Source: Gallionella sp. | Lineage (GTDB): Bacteria > Pseudomonadota > Gammaproteobacteria > Burkholderiales > Gallionellaceae | Assembly (NCBI GenBank): GCA_030645955.1 | Contig: JAUSMR010000097.1 | Coordinates: 93,650-157,649, forward strand | Length of the DNA stretch: 64,000 nucleotides | Direction of reading: 5' to 3' | Shown: one piece after another, positions 17,924-26,192 of the stretch | Position numbering within the stretch: the stretch's first letter is position 1 | How the letters are laid out: each line of letters opens with the position of its first letter | The notes under the pieces: generated by a model | Told to the model about the DNA's origin: nothing | Database searches by the model: none | Seen by the model: only the letters and a program-made list of their open reading frames with translations | Program-made: the position numbers and the translations under genes

Positions 17924-18862
17924 TTACAGCTTAACCGCATAACCGAAGTGACGTTGGAATAGACCGGCAATCTCATCGCGCGTCGGCGCGTGATTCTGTC
18001 CGCCACGGCTGGCGATTTTCAGCGTGCCGAGCAGCGAGGCCAGGCGTCCGGTGGTCTCCCAATCCCATCCCTGCTGGATGCCGTGCAGCAGGCCTGCGCG
18101 ATAGGCGTCGCCGCATCCGGTGGGGTCGAGCAGCGCGGTGGGTTTGGCGCAGGGGATGATGATTTCCTTGCCGCCCGCATAGATGGTCGAACCTTCGCCG
18201 CCGCGGGTGATGATGAAGGCGCGTTTGTCCCTGGCGAGCTCCTCGACCTTTTTGCCGGTCTTGTCCTGCAACAGTTGCGCCTCGTAATCGTTTACCGTCA
18301 CATAGTCGGCCTGTTCGACAAAGCGCAGCAATTCTTCCCCACCGAACATCGGCATGCCCTGACCCGGATCAAACACCCACGGGATACCCGCTTCGTGGAA
18401 TTCGCGCGCGTGTTGCAGCATGCCTTCGCGGCCATCCGGCGAGACAATACCTAGGCTGACGTCCTTAGCATCGCCGACGTGATTCTGTTCCGAGAAACTC
18501 ATTGCGCCGGGATGAAAAGCGGTGATCTGGTTATCGTCCAGATCGGTGGTGATGAACGCCTGCCCGGTATAGCTGCCGGGAATGGGGCGGATATGCGCCT
18601 GCGTCAAACCGAGTTTTTCCAGGCGCACGGCGTAGCTGGAAAAGTCGTCGCCCACCGTAGACATGATCAGCGGGCTGCCGCCGAGCAATTTCAGGTTGTA
18701 AGCGATGTTGCCCGCGCAACCGCCGAACTCGCGGCGCATCTCCGGCACCAGAAACGCCACGTTCAGGATGTGGATCTTTTCCGGAAGGATATGCTTCTTG
18801 AATTGATCCTGAAACACCATGATGGTGTCGTAGGCCATCGAACCGCAGATGAGAGTCTTCAT
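17924..18862 (-). CDS. PfkB family carbohydrate/nucleoside kinase (adenosine kinase-like)
   Basis: The 312-residue protein is of ribokinase-fold size. The N-terminal substrate region includes GGCAGNIAYNLKLLGG (about residues 47-62). The PfkB signature 2, DPTGCGDAYRAGLLHGI (about 246-262), holds the anion hole and catalytic Asp. MKTLICGSMAYDTIMVFQ at the N-terminus resembles the adenosine-kinase/sugar-kinase group common in betaproteobacteria. It phosphorylates a sugar or nucleoside with ATP; the substrate is unproven. Confidence 0.85.
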   Translation of the reverse strand: MKTLICGSMAYDTIMVFQDQFKKHILPEKIHILNVAFLVPEMRREFGGCAGNIAYNLKLLGGSPLIMSTVGDDFSSYAVRLEKLGLTQAHIRPIPGSYTGQAFITTDLDDNQITAFHPGAMSFSEQNHVGDAKDVSLGIVSPDGREGMLQHAREFHEAGIPWVFDPGQGMPMFGGEELLRFVEQADYVTVNDYEAQLLQDKTGKKVEELARDKRAFIITRGGEGSTIYAGGKEIIIPCAKPTALLDPTGCGDAYRAGLLHGIQQGWDWETTGRLASLLGTLKIASRGGQNHAPTRDEIAGLFQRHFGYAVKL

Positions 18863-18920
18863 GTCGTTGCCGGATGTAGTGAAGGAAAGTCCAATTATAA
18901 CCGTGTCAGGACGGACGTCC

Positions 18921-19100
18921 TTAGAACCATTTCAGCAGGAACGGTGGGGCCATGGCGGCCAGTGCGATGACGGTCAGCAGCGCGGCATGATTCGCGGCTA
19001 TAGCAGCCCGATGCGAATTTGCCGAAGAACGCAGCCAGCAGCAACACGCCAGCCAAGTCGCTGGATAAAGCCCGGCCTGCGTCTAATGGATAATCTGGGT
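18921..19100 (-). pseudogene. Possible remnant of a membrane-protein C-terminus
   Basis: The 452-bp gap between the PfkB gene and the cold-shock gene holds hydrophobic coding-like pieces on the minus strand in two different frames. One reads AGVLLLAAFFGKFAS. The other, ending at the stop at 18921, reads AALLTVIALAAMAPPFLLKW. Together they look like the frameshifted end of a transporter-like membrane protein. No start or full domain can be recognised, so this is tentative. Confidence 0.3.
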
Positions 19101-19275
19101 TTATGGAAAGAAATAACTTAATGCCACCTTGAACATTTCAACGGTAGATTCAGTATTCTCTTATAAATTCTCTTGACGATACCACCCAATTAGGCGTAAA
19201 AGGCTTCCAGGTATTTGATTCAAAGTCTCTGCAGTACTGGTTTTTCCATGTGCAATCTTCGATTCAAATAGTTTT

Positions 19276-19297
19276 GCGGGAGTTTTTCCCGTTTTTT
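19276..19297 (+). promoter_or_regulatory. Terminator-like hairpin in the cspA leader, next to the ribosome-binding site
   Basis: CGGGA (19277-19281) pairs with TCCCG (19287-19291) around a 5-base loop and is followed directly by six T (19292-19297). The ribosome-binding site AAGGAAG starts only 4 bases later, at 19301. The layout suits an attenuator or a temperature-responsive leader structure. Function is inferred. Confidence 0.55.
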
Positions 19298-19314
19298 AAT
19301 AAGGAAGTAATCAC

Positions 19315-19518
19315 ATGGCAACTGGTACAGTTAAATGGTTCAATGACGCAAAGGGTTTTGGTTTTGTCACTCCCGATGATGGCAGCGAAGATTTGTTCGC
19401 ACACTTTTCAGCAATCAACATGAACGGCTTCAAGTCGCTTCAGGAAGGCCAAAAAGTCAGCTTTGAAGTGACACAAGGCCCAAAGGGCAAGCAAGCATCC
19501 AATATTCAAGCCGGCTAA
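19315..19518 (+). CDS. Cold-shock domain protein (CspA family)
   Basis: The 67-residue protein is a single cold-shock domain. RNP1 ([10 protein letters not shown], about residues 13-22) and RNP2 (LFAHFSAI, about 27-34) carry the aromatic residues that stack on single-stranded nucleic acid. The N-terminus [17 protein letters not shown] is the family hallmark. The protein acts as an RNA chaperone that melts structure at low temperature or during growth change. A good AAGGAAG site precedes the ATG by 7 bases. A long leader and a strong terminator suggest a single-gene transcript. Confidence 0.95.
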   Translation: MATGTVKWFNDAKGFGFVTPDDGSEDLFAHFSAINMNGFKSLQEGQKVSFEVTQGPKGKQASNIQAG

Positions 19519-19535
19519 TCGGTTCTTGAGTTGGT

Positions 19536-19568
19536 AAAAAAGCCCGGCACGAAAGTGCCGGGCTTTTT
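19536..19568. terminator. Bidirectional intrinsic terminator between cspA and the P-type ATPase gene
   Basis: GCCCGGCAC (19542-19550) and GTGCCGGGC (19555-19563) form a perfect 9-bp stem with loop GAAA. It is flanked by A-run 19536-19541 and T-run 19564-19568, so it can terminate the + strand cspA and the converging minus-strand gene. A second 8-bp hairpin (19574-19593, GTGCGCCC/GGGCGCAC) follows. Confidence 0.88.
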
Positions 19569-19634
19569 GTTTGGTGCGCCCGGCAGGGCGCACTTACTTG
19601 GAGGTGGAAGTCCTCAGCAGATTCCGGATGCACC

Positions 19635-22349
19635 TTATTTTTCGTCCCATCGACGCAGTACCGCCTTTTCTATTTCCACTGCCACAAACAGCACAACCCC
19701 GAACAGCAGGATGCGCCACCACGCCACGGCATCGATGGCGGCGGTGCCGAACAGTTGCTGGAACAGCGGGGCGTAGGTGAACAGCGCTTGCAGCACCACC
19801 ACAGCGAAGATCGAGATGAGCACCGGGCGCGATTCGGTGAAACTGCGCAGGCCGTGAGACGGCGCGAGCAGGAAGCGGCAATTGAACAGGTAGAAGATTT
19901 CGCCCATCACCAGCGCGTTTACCGCCATCGTGCGCGCCACCTCAATGTTCTCGCCGCGCGCCTGCTCCCAGAGGAAAAAGCCCAGCGCGCCGACCACCAT
20001 CAGGCAGGACACAAAAAACACACGCCATAACAGGAAAGCATTGAGCAACGGTTCTGCCGGGTCGCGCGGCGGACGATGCATCACGCTCACCTCGGAGGGT
20101 TCGAAGGCCAGCGCAAGCGACAGCGTGACGGCAGTGACCATGTTCACCCACAGGATTTGCACCGGCGTGATCGGCAAGGTCAGGCCCAAGAAGATTGCCG
20201 CGACGATCACTGCCGCTTCGCCGCCGTTGGTGGGCAGGATGAACACGATGGATTTTTTCAGGTTGTCATAAACGGTGCGCCCTTCTTCCACCGCCGCATC
20301 GATCGAGGCGAAATTGTCGTCGGCCAGCACCATCCCGGCCGCCTCGCGCGCCGCCTCGGTGCCTTTCTTGCCCATCGCCACGCCGACGTCGGCGCGCTTC
20401 AGTGCGGGCGCATCGTTGACGCCGTCGCCGGTCATTGCCACCACCTCGCCGTTGGCCTGCAACGCCTGTACCAGGCTGAGCTTGTGTTCCGGGCTGGCGC
20501 GGGCAAAGATATCGGCCCTGGTTACCGCAATGCGCAGGGCGGCCTCATCCATTTGTTCGATTTCCGCTCCGGTCAGCGCACCGTCCGCCGTCAGGCCGAA
20601 GCGCGCGCCGATGGCGCACGCGGTGTCGAGATGGTCGCCGGTAATCATCTTCACACCGATGCCTGCCGCACGGCAGCGCGCCACGGCGCGGATTGCCTCA
20701 TCGCGCGGCGGGTCGGCGATGGCAAAAATGCCGAGCAGCGCGAAGCCGCTGCGCACATCGTCAAAATCGAGGCTGCGCTGTTCGTTTACCGTGGGGCGCA
20801 TGGCCACCGCGAGCAGCCGGAAGCCCTGCTGCGCCGCGTCCAGCATTGCCTGCTGCCAGTAGGCATGACGCAGCGGCCGGTCCTCGCCGTCGGCGCGCTC
20901 GGCGTCGCATACTTCCATGACCCGCTCCGGCGCGCCCTTGAGGAAGATGAAGCCGTGTCCTTCCAGGTCATGGTGCAGCGTGGCCATGAAACGGTGCTGA
21001 GATTCAAACGGGATCAGGTCGGTGCGGCGCAGCGCCTCGCGCTCAAAGGCGAGATCGAGGCCGGTCTTGGCCGCCAGCGTGAGCAGCGCGCCTTCGGTGG
21101 GATCGCCCCCCAGCTTCCATTCGTTGCCGCTACGATGCAGTTCCGCGTCGTTGCACAGCAACGCGGCACGCCCCAGCTCGGCCAGTTCCGGGTAGTCTTC
21201 GACAAACACTTCACGTCCGGCGATGGAAAACCCGCCATGCGGCGCATAACCGCTGCCGCTGACTTCGAATATGCGTCCGGCAGCGATCAGGCGCTGCACG
21301 GTCATTTCGTTTTTGGTCAGCGTGCCGGTCTTGTCCGAGCAGATCACCGTCACCGAACCGAGCGTCTCCACCGCCGGAAGCCGCCGGATGATAGCGTTGC
21401 GCCGCGCCATGCGCTGCACGCCGATGGCCAGCGTGATGGTCATGATCGCCGGCAACCCTTCCGGGATTGCAGCCACGGCTATGCCGACTGCGGCAAAGAA
21501 CATTTCCGGCCAGCCGTAGCCGCGCACCCACACGCCGAAGAAAAAAGTCAGTGCGGCCAGCGTCAGGATGACGGCGGTCAGCTGCTGGCCGAAGCGCGTC
21601 ATCTGCCGTAGCAGCGGCGTTTCCAGGCTGGTCACAGCGGCGATCAGGCCGCTGATGCGGCCGATTTCAGTCGCCGCGCCGGTGGCAACCACCACGCCGC
21701 GCGCCTGCCCAAACACCACCAGCGTGCCGGAATAAGCCATGCAACTGCGGTCGCCGATCACGGCATGCGCATCCACCGCAGCGATATCCTTTTCCACCGG
21801 CTCGGATTCGCCGGTCAGCGCGGCCTCCTCGACGCGCAGTTGGCGCGTTTCGATCAGGCGCAGATCGGCGGGGACTTTGTCGCCCGAAGACAGCAGCACC
21901 ATGTCGCCGGATACTAATTGTTCAGCCGGAATCTCGCGCCGCTGCCCGTCGCGCAGCACCGTCGCATTCAGCGACAGCATGTTGCGGATGGCATCCAGCG
22001 CGCGTTCCGCCTTGCCTTCCTGGATCACGCCGATGATGGCGTTGATCAGCACCACGCCGGCGATCACGCTGCAGTCCACCCAGTGGTCGAGCAGTGCGGT
22101 GATCAACGCGGAGACCAGCAACACATAGATCAGCACGTTGTGAAACTGGCGCGCAAAGTGCATCGGCAAACTATCGCGCCTGGCGGCAGGCAGGCGGTTC
22201 GGGCCGTATTGCTGCAAACGTTGCGCCGCTTCGGCCTGCGATAGTCCGGCATGATCAGCAGCCAGCACGCGTAGCGTTTCATGTACTGGCAGGCTGTGCC
22301 AATCGGGCGTGTGTTCAGCGTGCGCTATGTGGTCAACTGGATTGGTCAT
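19635..22349 (-). CDS. Cation-transporting P-type ATPase (type II, calcium-pump-like)
   Basis: This 904-residue pump has the full P-type layout: an N-terminal cation-ATPase segment (LSQAEAAQRLQQYGPNRLP), actuator TGES loop (ALTGESEPVEK), M4 with AAIPEGLPAIMTITLAIG, phosphorylation site CSDKTGTLTKNEMT (Asp near 337), nucleotide loop FLKGAPERVM, and hinge MTGDGVNDAPALKRADVGVAMG. PEGL in M4 with RLPAVETLGS after it favours type IIA (Ca2+/Mn2+-like) over heavy-metal pumps; no CPC motif or N-terminal metal domain is present. It works in the inner membrane. The transported ion is inferred. Confidence 0.88.
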   Translation of the reverse strand: MTNPVDHIAHAEHTPDWHSLPVHETLRVLAADHAGLSQAEAAQRLQQYGPNRLPAARRDSLPMHFARQFHNVLIYVLLVSALITALLDHWVDCSVIAGVVLINAIIGVIQEGKAERALDAIRNMLSLNATVLRDGQRREIPAEQLVSGDMVLLSSGDKVPADLRLIETRQLRVEEAALTGESEPVEKDIAAVDAHAVIGDRSCMAYSGTLVVFGQARGVVVATGAATEIGRISGLIAAVTSLETPLLRQMTRFGQQLTAVILTLAALTFFFGVWVRGYGWPEMFFAAVGIAVAAIPEGLPAIMTITLAIGVQRMARRNAIIRRLPAVETLGSVTVICSDKTGTLTKNEMTVQRLIAAGRIFEVSGSGYAPHGGFSIAGREVFVEDYPELAELGRAALLCNDAELHRSGNEWKLGGDPTEGALLTLAAKTGLDLAFEREALRRTDLIPFESQHRFMATLHHDLEGHGFIFLKGAPERVMEVCDAERADGEDRPLRHAYWQQAMLDAAQQGFRLLAVAMRPTVNEQRSLDFDDVRSGFALLGIFAIADPPRDEAIRAVARCRAAGIGVKMITGDHLDTACAIGARFGLTADGALTGAEIEQMDEAALRIAVTRADIFARASPEHKLSLVQALQANGEVVAMTGDGVNDAPALKRADVGVAMGKKGTEAAREAAGMVLADDNFASIDAAVEEGRTVYDNLKKSIVFILPTNGGEAAVIVAAIFLGLTLPITPVQILWVNMVTAVTLSLALAFEPSEVSVMHRPPRDPAEPLLNAFLLWRVFFVSCLMVVGALGFFLWEQARGENIEVARTMAVNALVMGEIFYLFNCRFLLAPSHGLRSFTESRPVLISIFAVVVLQALFTYAPLFQQLFGTAAIDAVAWWRILLFGVVLFVAVEIEKAVLRRWDEK

Positions 22350-22705
22350 TTGCGCCCTTATTCAGATTGGGGTTAAAAACGACAAAATTTTGCCGGATGT
22401 GGGAGCGGCTTTTAACAAGTCAGGCAATCCACTACCCGACAAGTCGGGTGTGGAATTGTCACAGCCGTGAAACAAAGATATATCGCGGCTAAAGCCGTTT
22501 ACACAATTAATGCTGCTGGTTGCCTCGGTGATTGAAATCCTAGATAATTTGCCATTGTTGAATTGGTTAGTATGTCCAACGTGGTCAGGCCGCATATTCG
22601 GACTCTACAGATAAAAAATCAAGATGTTAGATAAAAGATCAGACATCTTTGAATTAGCTTCTTCCAGCCACCGCTTTTCAATTTCAGAGCCGATTCCATA
22701 TCCAC
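22350..22705. other. Non-coding gap with REP-like inverted repeats
   Basis: This 356-bp divergent gap between the P-type ATPase gene and the GT9 gene shows no convincing gene. It contains GTGGGAGCGGCTTTTAAC near 22399 and its partial complement CGCGGCTAAAGCCG near 22484, an interrupted REP-like pair. A small palindrome ACCCGAC-AA-GTCGGGT lies at 22434-22449. Promoters for both flanking genes should lie here, but no strong -35/-10 pair stood out. Confidence 0.55.
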
Positions 22706-23923
22706 ATGAATCTCAAATTTCAGCGCGCGGTTGATCGTTATGCAGGCGTACCGATTTGCGCGCTGCTCTCCCTGATGGATCGCATTCGCGGCAAAGCTAC
22801 TGTCAGCGCGCCGCCGCGCAAAATCCTGGTCATCCTGCTTTCCGAGATGGGCAGCCTGGTGCTCGCGCATCCGATGTTTGCCAGGCTGAAGCAGCGTTAT
22901 CCGGAGGCTTCCATACATGTCCTGCTGTTTGCCAAGAACCGCGAAGTGCTGGATCTGCTCGGCGTGATCCCCGAAGAAAACGTGCTGACGCTGGATGATG
23001 GTTCGCTGGATGGTCTGGCGGGGGACAGCATCAGGGCCATCCGCACGCTGCGCGCGCTCGGGATCGATGCGGTGATCGACTGTGAGTTGTTCGCGCGCAT
23101 CAGCAGCATCTTTTCCTGGCTCTCCGGCGCGCGGCTGCGCGTGGGCTTTCATCGCCATACCCAGGAAGGCCTGTACCGCGGCTCGTTCATCAATCGCCCG
23201 GTGATGTACAACCCGTACCGGCATTTGTCGCACCAGTTCCTGACGATGGTCGAGGCGCTTGAGTCCGTCTCGATGCCGCCCGTCAAGTTCATTCCCGAAC
23301 CCGATCCCTGCCAGCCCCCGGTTTTGGCTTTTGCACCGCAGGAGCGGGAACAGGTCGCCGCGCAACTGCACAGTGACTTCCCCGCGATCAAGGATAAAAA
23401 ACTGGTGCTGATCTACCCGAGCGGCGGCATTTTGCCGATACGCGCCTGGCCGCTGGAGAGTTATTGCCAGCTAAGCAAAACCTTCCTGGACGAGGGTTAT
23501 GCTGTGGCGATCATCGGCCTCAAGGGGGATCAGCCGCTGGCGCAAATCATCGTTGATTATTGCCGGAGTTCCTGCTGCATCAACCTGGCCGGCTATACCA
23601 AATCGGTGCGGCAACTATTGGCGCTGTTTCACCGCGCCTCATTGCTCGTGACTAACGATGGCGGTCCCGGACAATTCGCCGCGCTCACGCCGCTGCCCAC
23701 GATCACTTTTTTCGGCCCCGAAACGCCGCAGTTATACCAGCCGCTGGGGACGAACGGATACTGTTTTCACCTGTCATTGCCCTGTTCGCCGTGCCTTACC
23801 GCCTATAACCACCGCAGCTCTCCTTGCGATGGCGACAACCAATGCCTGAAGCAAATCACGGTCGGCCAGGTGCTGGCAAAAGCCCATGAGATGCTGGGTG
23901 CCCCGGATCGGAAGCCCGCATGA
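22706..23923 (+). CDS. Glycosyltransferase family 9 (heptosyltransferase-like)
   Basis: The 405-residue GT-B protein begins after a short leader with KILVILLSEMGSLVLAHPM, the ADP-heptose transferase N-terminal pattern. The C-domain has LVLIYPSGGILPIRAWPLE and ASLLVTNDGGPGQFAALTPL, where the D-GGP-H-like loop binds the ADP-sugar; here His is replaced by Gln in GPGQ. GT9 enzymes add heptose to LPS core. The next gene overlaps it by 4 bp, starting a five-gene chain. Confidence 0.85.
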   Translation: MNLKFQRAVDRYAGVPICALLSLMDRIRGKATVSAPPRKILVILLSEMGSLVLAHPMFARLKQRYPEASIHVLLFAKNREVLDLLGVIPEENVLTLDDGSLDGLAGDSIRAIRTLRALGIDAVIDCELFARISSIFSWLSGARLRVGFHRHTQEGLYRGSFINRPVMYNPYRHLSHQFLTMVEALESVSMPPVKFIPEPDPCQPPVLAFAPQEREQVAAQLHSDFPAIKDKKLVLIYPSGGILPIRAWPLESYCQLSKTFLDEGYAVAIIGLKGDQPLAQIIVDYCRSSCCINLAGYTKSVRQLLALFHRASLLVTNDGGPGQFAALTPLPTITFFGPETPQLYQPLGTNGYCFHLSLPCSPCLTAYNHRSSPCDGDNQCLKQITVGQVLAKAHEMLGAPDRKPA

Positions 23924-24447
23924 AGCTGCTGGCAAAACTTGCCGCGCACCCGCTGCCGGCCTGGTTCTTTAAAAAGCGCTTCATCAGATTCGGAACGGTT
24001 GGCGCTTCAGGCATCGTGGTCAACCTGGGCGTGCTGTACCTTTGCCAGGAATTACTGTTCGTCGCGATCAGTTCCCCGGACATGCGCCTCAACGTATCGC
24101 TGGCAACCGCGATCTTCTTTGCGACCGTAAACAACTTCTACTGGAACCGCCGCTGGACCTGGAGCGACCGCACTCATCGCCCCGACAAACACCTGATCCT
24201 GCATTTCGGCCAGTACGCGCTGGCGTGCTGGGTCGGCATCGTAATGCAGGTGATCCTGACCAAGCTGTTCGTGGTCTTCATGCATTACCTGATCGCCAAC
24301 GCGCTGGCCATCGTGCTGGCCAGCGTGTTCAATTTCCTGGTGAACAATTTCTGGACGTTCCGCAGCCACAAACCGGTTGAAGAAATTGCGCTGCCCAACA
24401 TACCCGAGATTGAGCCGGATATTGAAAATGACACTGGCGGCAAATGA
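23920..24447 (+). CDS. GtrA family membrane protein
   Basis: The 175-residue protein has four predicted membrane helices and the GtrA pattern: FIRFGTVGASGIVVNLGVLY (about residues 22-41), NNFYWNRRWTWS (about 68-79) and FNFLVNNFWTFRS near the C-terminus. GtrA proteins are thought to flip undecaprenyl-phosphate-linked sugars for periplasmic glycosylation. The GT39-type gene overlapping its end fits this exactly: GtrA supplies the lipid-linked donor and the GT-C enzyme uses it. Confidence 0.9.
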   Translation: MKLLAKLAAHPLPAWFFKKRFIRFGTVGASGIVVNLGVLYLCQELLFVAISSPDMRLNVSLATAIFFATVNNFYWNRRWTWSDRTHRPDKHLILHFGQYALACWVGIVMQVILTKLFVVFMHYLIANALAIVLASVFNFLVNNFWTFRSHKPVEEIALPNIPEIEPDIENDTGGK

Positions 24448-26192
24448 AATCAACTAAATCCCGTTTGTGTCTGGCATGGTATGTATTGGCCTGCCTGCTG
24501 GCGGTGTTCACGTATTTCTACGGTCTCGACAGCCAGCATATCCCGAAGAACAGCGACGAATATCCGTACGAGCACATCACCCGGTTGACCGCCGCCAGTG
24601 GCGAATTGCTGCCGCTGCAGTCGCAGATGGAAAACATGCGCAACACCAAGCCGCCGCTGCTGTTCTGGCAGGGCATCGTCTCGACCGGCTGGGGTAAGAA
24701 CTGGACGTTATGGAATCTGCGCTACCCGAGCGTCATCTACACTTTGCTGACGGCGGCGATGCTGTTCGCGCTCGGCTGGAAATTGTCGAAGTCCCCGGAG
24801 ATTTCCAATCGAGCCGAGACAGGCTTTGTCGCCGCGCTGACCTTCCTGGCTTTTTTCACCACGTACCGTTTTGGCCGCCCGTTCCTGACCAATCCGCCCG
24901 AGGTGTTCTGGATCTTCCTGCCGTTCTTCGTGCTGCTGTACTGGCGGCAGGCATTCGCATCGCGCTTTGCCGTTCCGCTGTTGCTCGGCATAGCTATCGG
25001 CATCGGCTTTCTGTACAAGTCGTTTGCCCTGGGCCTGCCGGTGACACTCGGTCTGGCTGGGTGGTATCTGCATCGGCGCCAGTATCGCGTGATGGATTTT
25101 CTCCGGCTGGACGCGCTGAAGGTTGCGCTTGCGGTTGCGGTTGCGGTTGCCGTGTTTGCGATGTGGTTCGCGCTGGACCCCGATCCGCGGGCGGTGTGGA
25201 AGGAATTTGTCGTCGGCGAGAACGTGGGCAAGTTCGACCCGCACGGCCCGAGTTATCTGGAAAAGCTGCTCTGGGGCGGCTCCAGCCTCTGGAGCTATGC
25301 CTTTGCTTTCCTGACCAACGCGGGCTTGCTGACTTTTCAGGTAATCGCGATGTTTTTCGTTGTTTACCGGCGGCGCGCGCAGTTGAGCAACGATGAGAAG
25401 CTGCTGCTGATCTGGATCGCCGCGATGTTCCTGAGTTTCTGTCTGCCCAGCCAACGTTCGGGCCGCTACCTGCTGGCGGCGATGCCGGCCGTGGCGCTGC
25501 TGTGCGCGCTGAACTGGCAGCAGATCGGCCGCAAGGCGTTCATCGCTACCCTGGTATTGGCAGGCGCGTTCATCGCGGGGGTGGCTTATCTGGCCGTGCG
25601 CCTGCAAGCCGAAATGACCGATGTACAGTTGTATCCCCCGGCGCTCTGGTTGTTGCCGGCGGTCACTATATTATTGCTGGTGCTTGCCGTCTTTGTGCCC
25701 GGCTTTACACGGCACGCGGTCAACGTGGTCATTCTGCTGGCGATGCTGTGCTTCGCCGCTTTTGTGCGCCCCTTCGACGGGTCATTGGGAAATTTCAGCG
25801 CTGACGCGCAGCGCTACGCCAGCGGCAAGGATGTGTGGGTTCCGTGCAACTTCAGGGCCAAGGACGAAGGTCACCGGTTCGTTTTGCCGGGTGCGGAAAT
25901 TCACGGTTACAGCGAAGACCAGAATCTCACCGCGAACGAGCTGGCCGGGCGCTACCCGCTGTTTACGTTGCGGCTGCCGTTGAGCGTTGAAGATCAAAAC
26001 GACGGCTGCGCAGAATGCAAGGTCATCGGCCAGCGCCTGGACATTCGTGGCCGCTTTGGCGATGAAGAAATCAAACAGATGATTCTGGAGGGCAAAGTGT
26101 TCCAGACTCTTTTCATCAGGGAAGTGTTGCTGGAAGCTCCCGCAGGCGAAAAAGTCGTGCCGCCGCAGACTCTCGCCCAGACGTGCCGATGA
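24444..26192 (+). CDS. ArnT-like GT-C glycosyltransferase (family 39/83)
   Basis: The 582-residue polytopic protein starts with one membrane helix followed by NSDEYPYEHITR (about residues 32-43), the periplasmic acidic motif of the ArnT/PMT group. NTKPPLLFWQGI (about 61-72) follows, the substrate-lipid region. About 10-12 helices and a C-terminal periplasmic tail are seen. Members move a sugar from undecaprenyl phosphate onto lipid A, LPS or protein. It overlaps both flanking genes by 4 bp. Confidence 0.87.
   Translation: MKSTKSRLCLAWYVLACLLAVFTYFYGLDSQHIPKNSDEYPYEHITRLTAASGELLPLQSQMENMRNTKPPLLFWQGIVSTGWGKNWTLWNLRYPSVIYTLLTAAMLFALGWKLSKSPEISNRAETGFVAALTFLAFFTTYRFGRPFLTNPPEVFWIFLPFFVLLYWRQAFASRFAVPLLLGIAIGIGFLYKSFALGLPVTLGLAGWYLHRRQYRVMDFLRLDALKVALAVAVAVAVFAMWFALDPDPRAVWKEFVVGENVGKFDPHGPSYLEKLLWGGSSLWSYAFAFLTNAGLLTFQVIAMFFVVYRRRAQLSNDEKLLLIWIAAMFLSFCLPSQRSGRYLLAAMPAVALLCALNWQQIGRKAFIATLVLAGAFIAGVAYLAVRLQAEMTDVQLYPPALWLLPAVTILLLVLAVFVPGFTRHAVNVVILLAMLCFAAFVRPFDGSLGNFSADAQRYASGKDVWVPCNFRAKDEGHRFVLPGAEIHGYSEDQNLTANELAGRYPLFTLRLPLSVEDQNDGCAECKVIGQRLDIRGRFGDEEIKQMILEGKVFQTLFIREVLLEAPAGEKVVPPQTLAQTCR

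Noticed and set aside
19129..19200. Possible cspA promoter using TTGAAC or TTGACG with nearby TATAAA/TAAAA
   Set aside because: No pair has 16-18 bp spacing with both boxes well matched, so no promoter was assigned.
20076..21611. Long + strand open frame (511 codons) opposite the P-type ATPase gene
   Set aside because: It is His/Arg/Ala-rich with no motif, and the minus strand carries the complete ATPase signature set, so this is a mirror of G/C-rich coding.
24708..25607. Minus-strand frame of 299 codons opposite the GT39 gene
   Set aside because: Low-complexity Gln/Arg/His content; the + strand has membrane helices and GT-C motifs.
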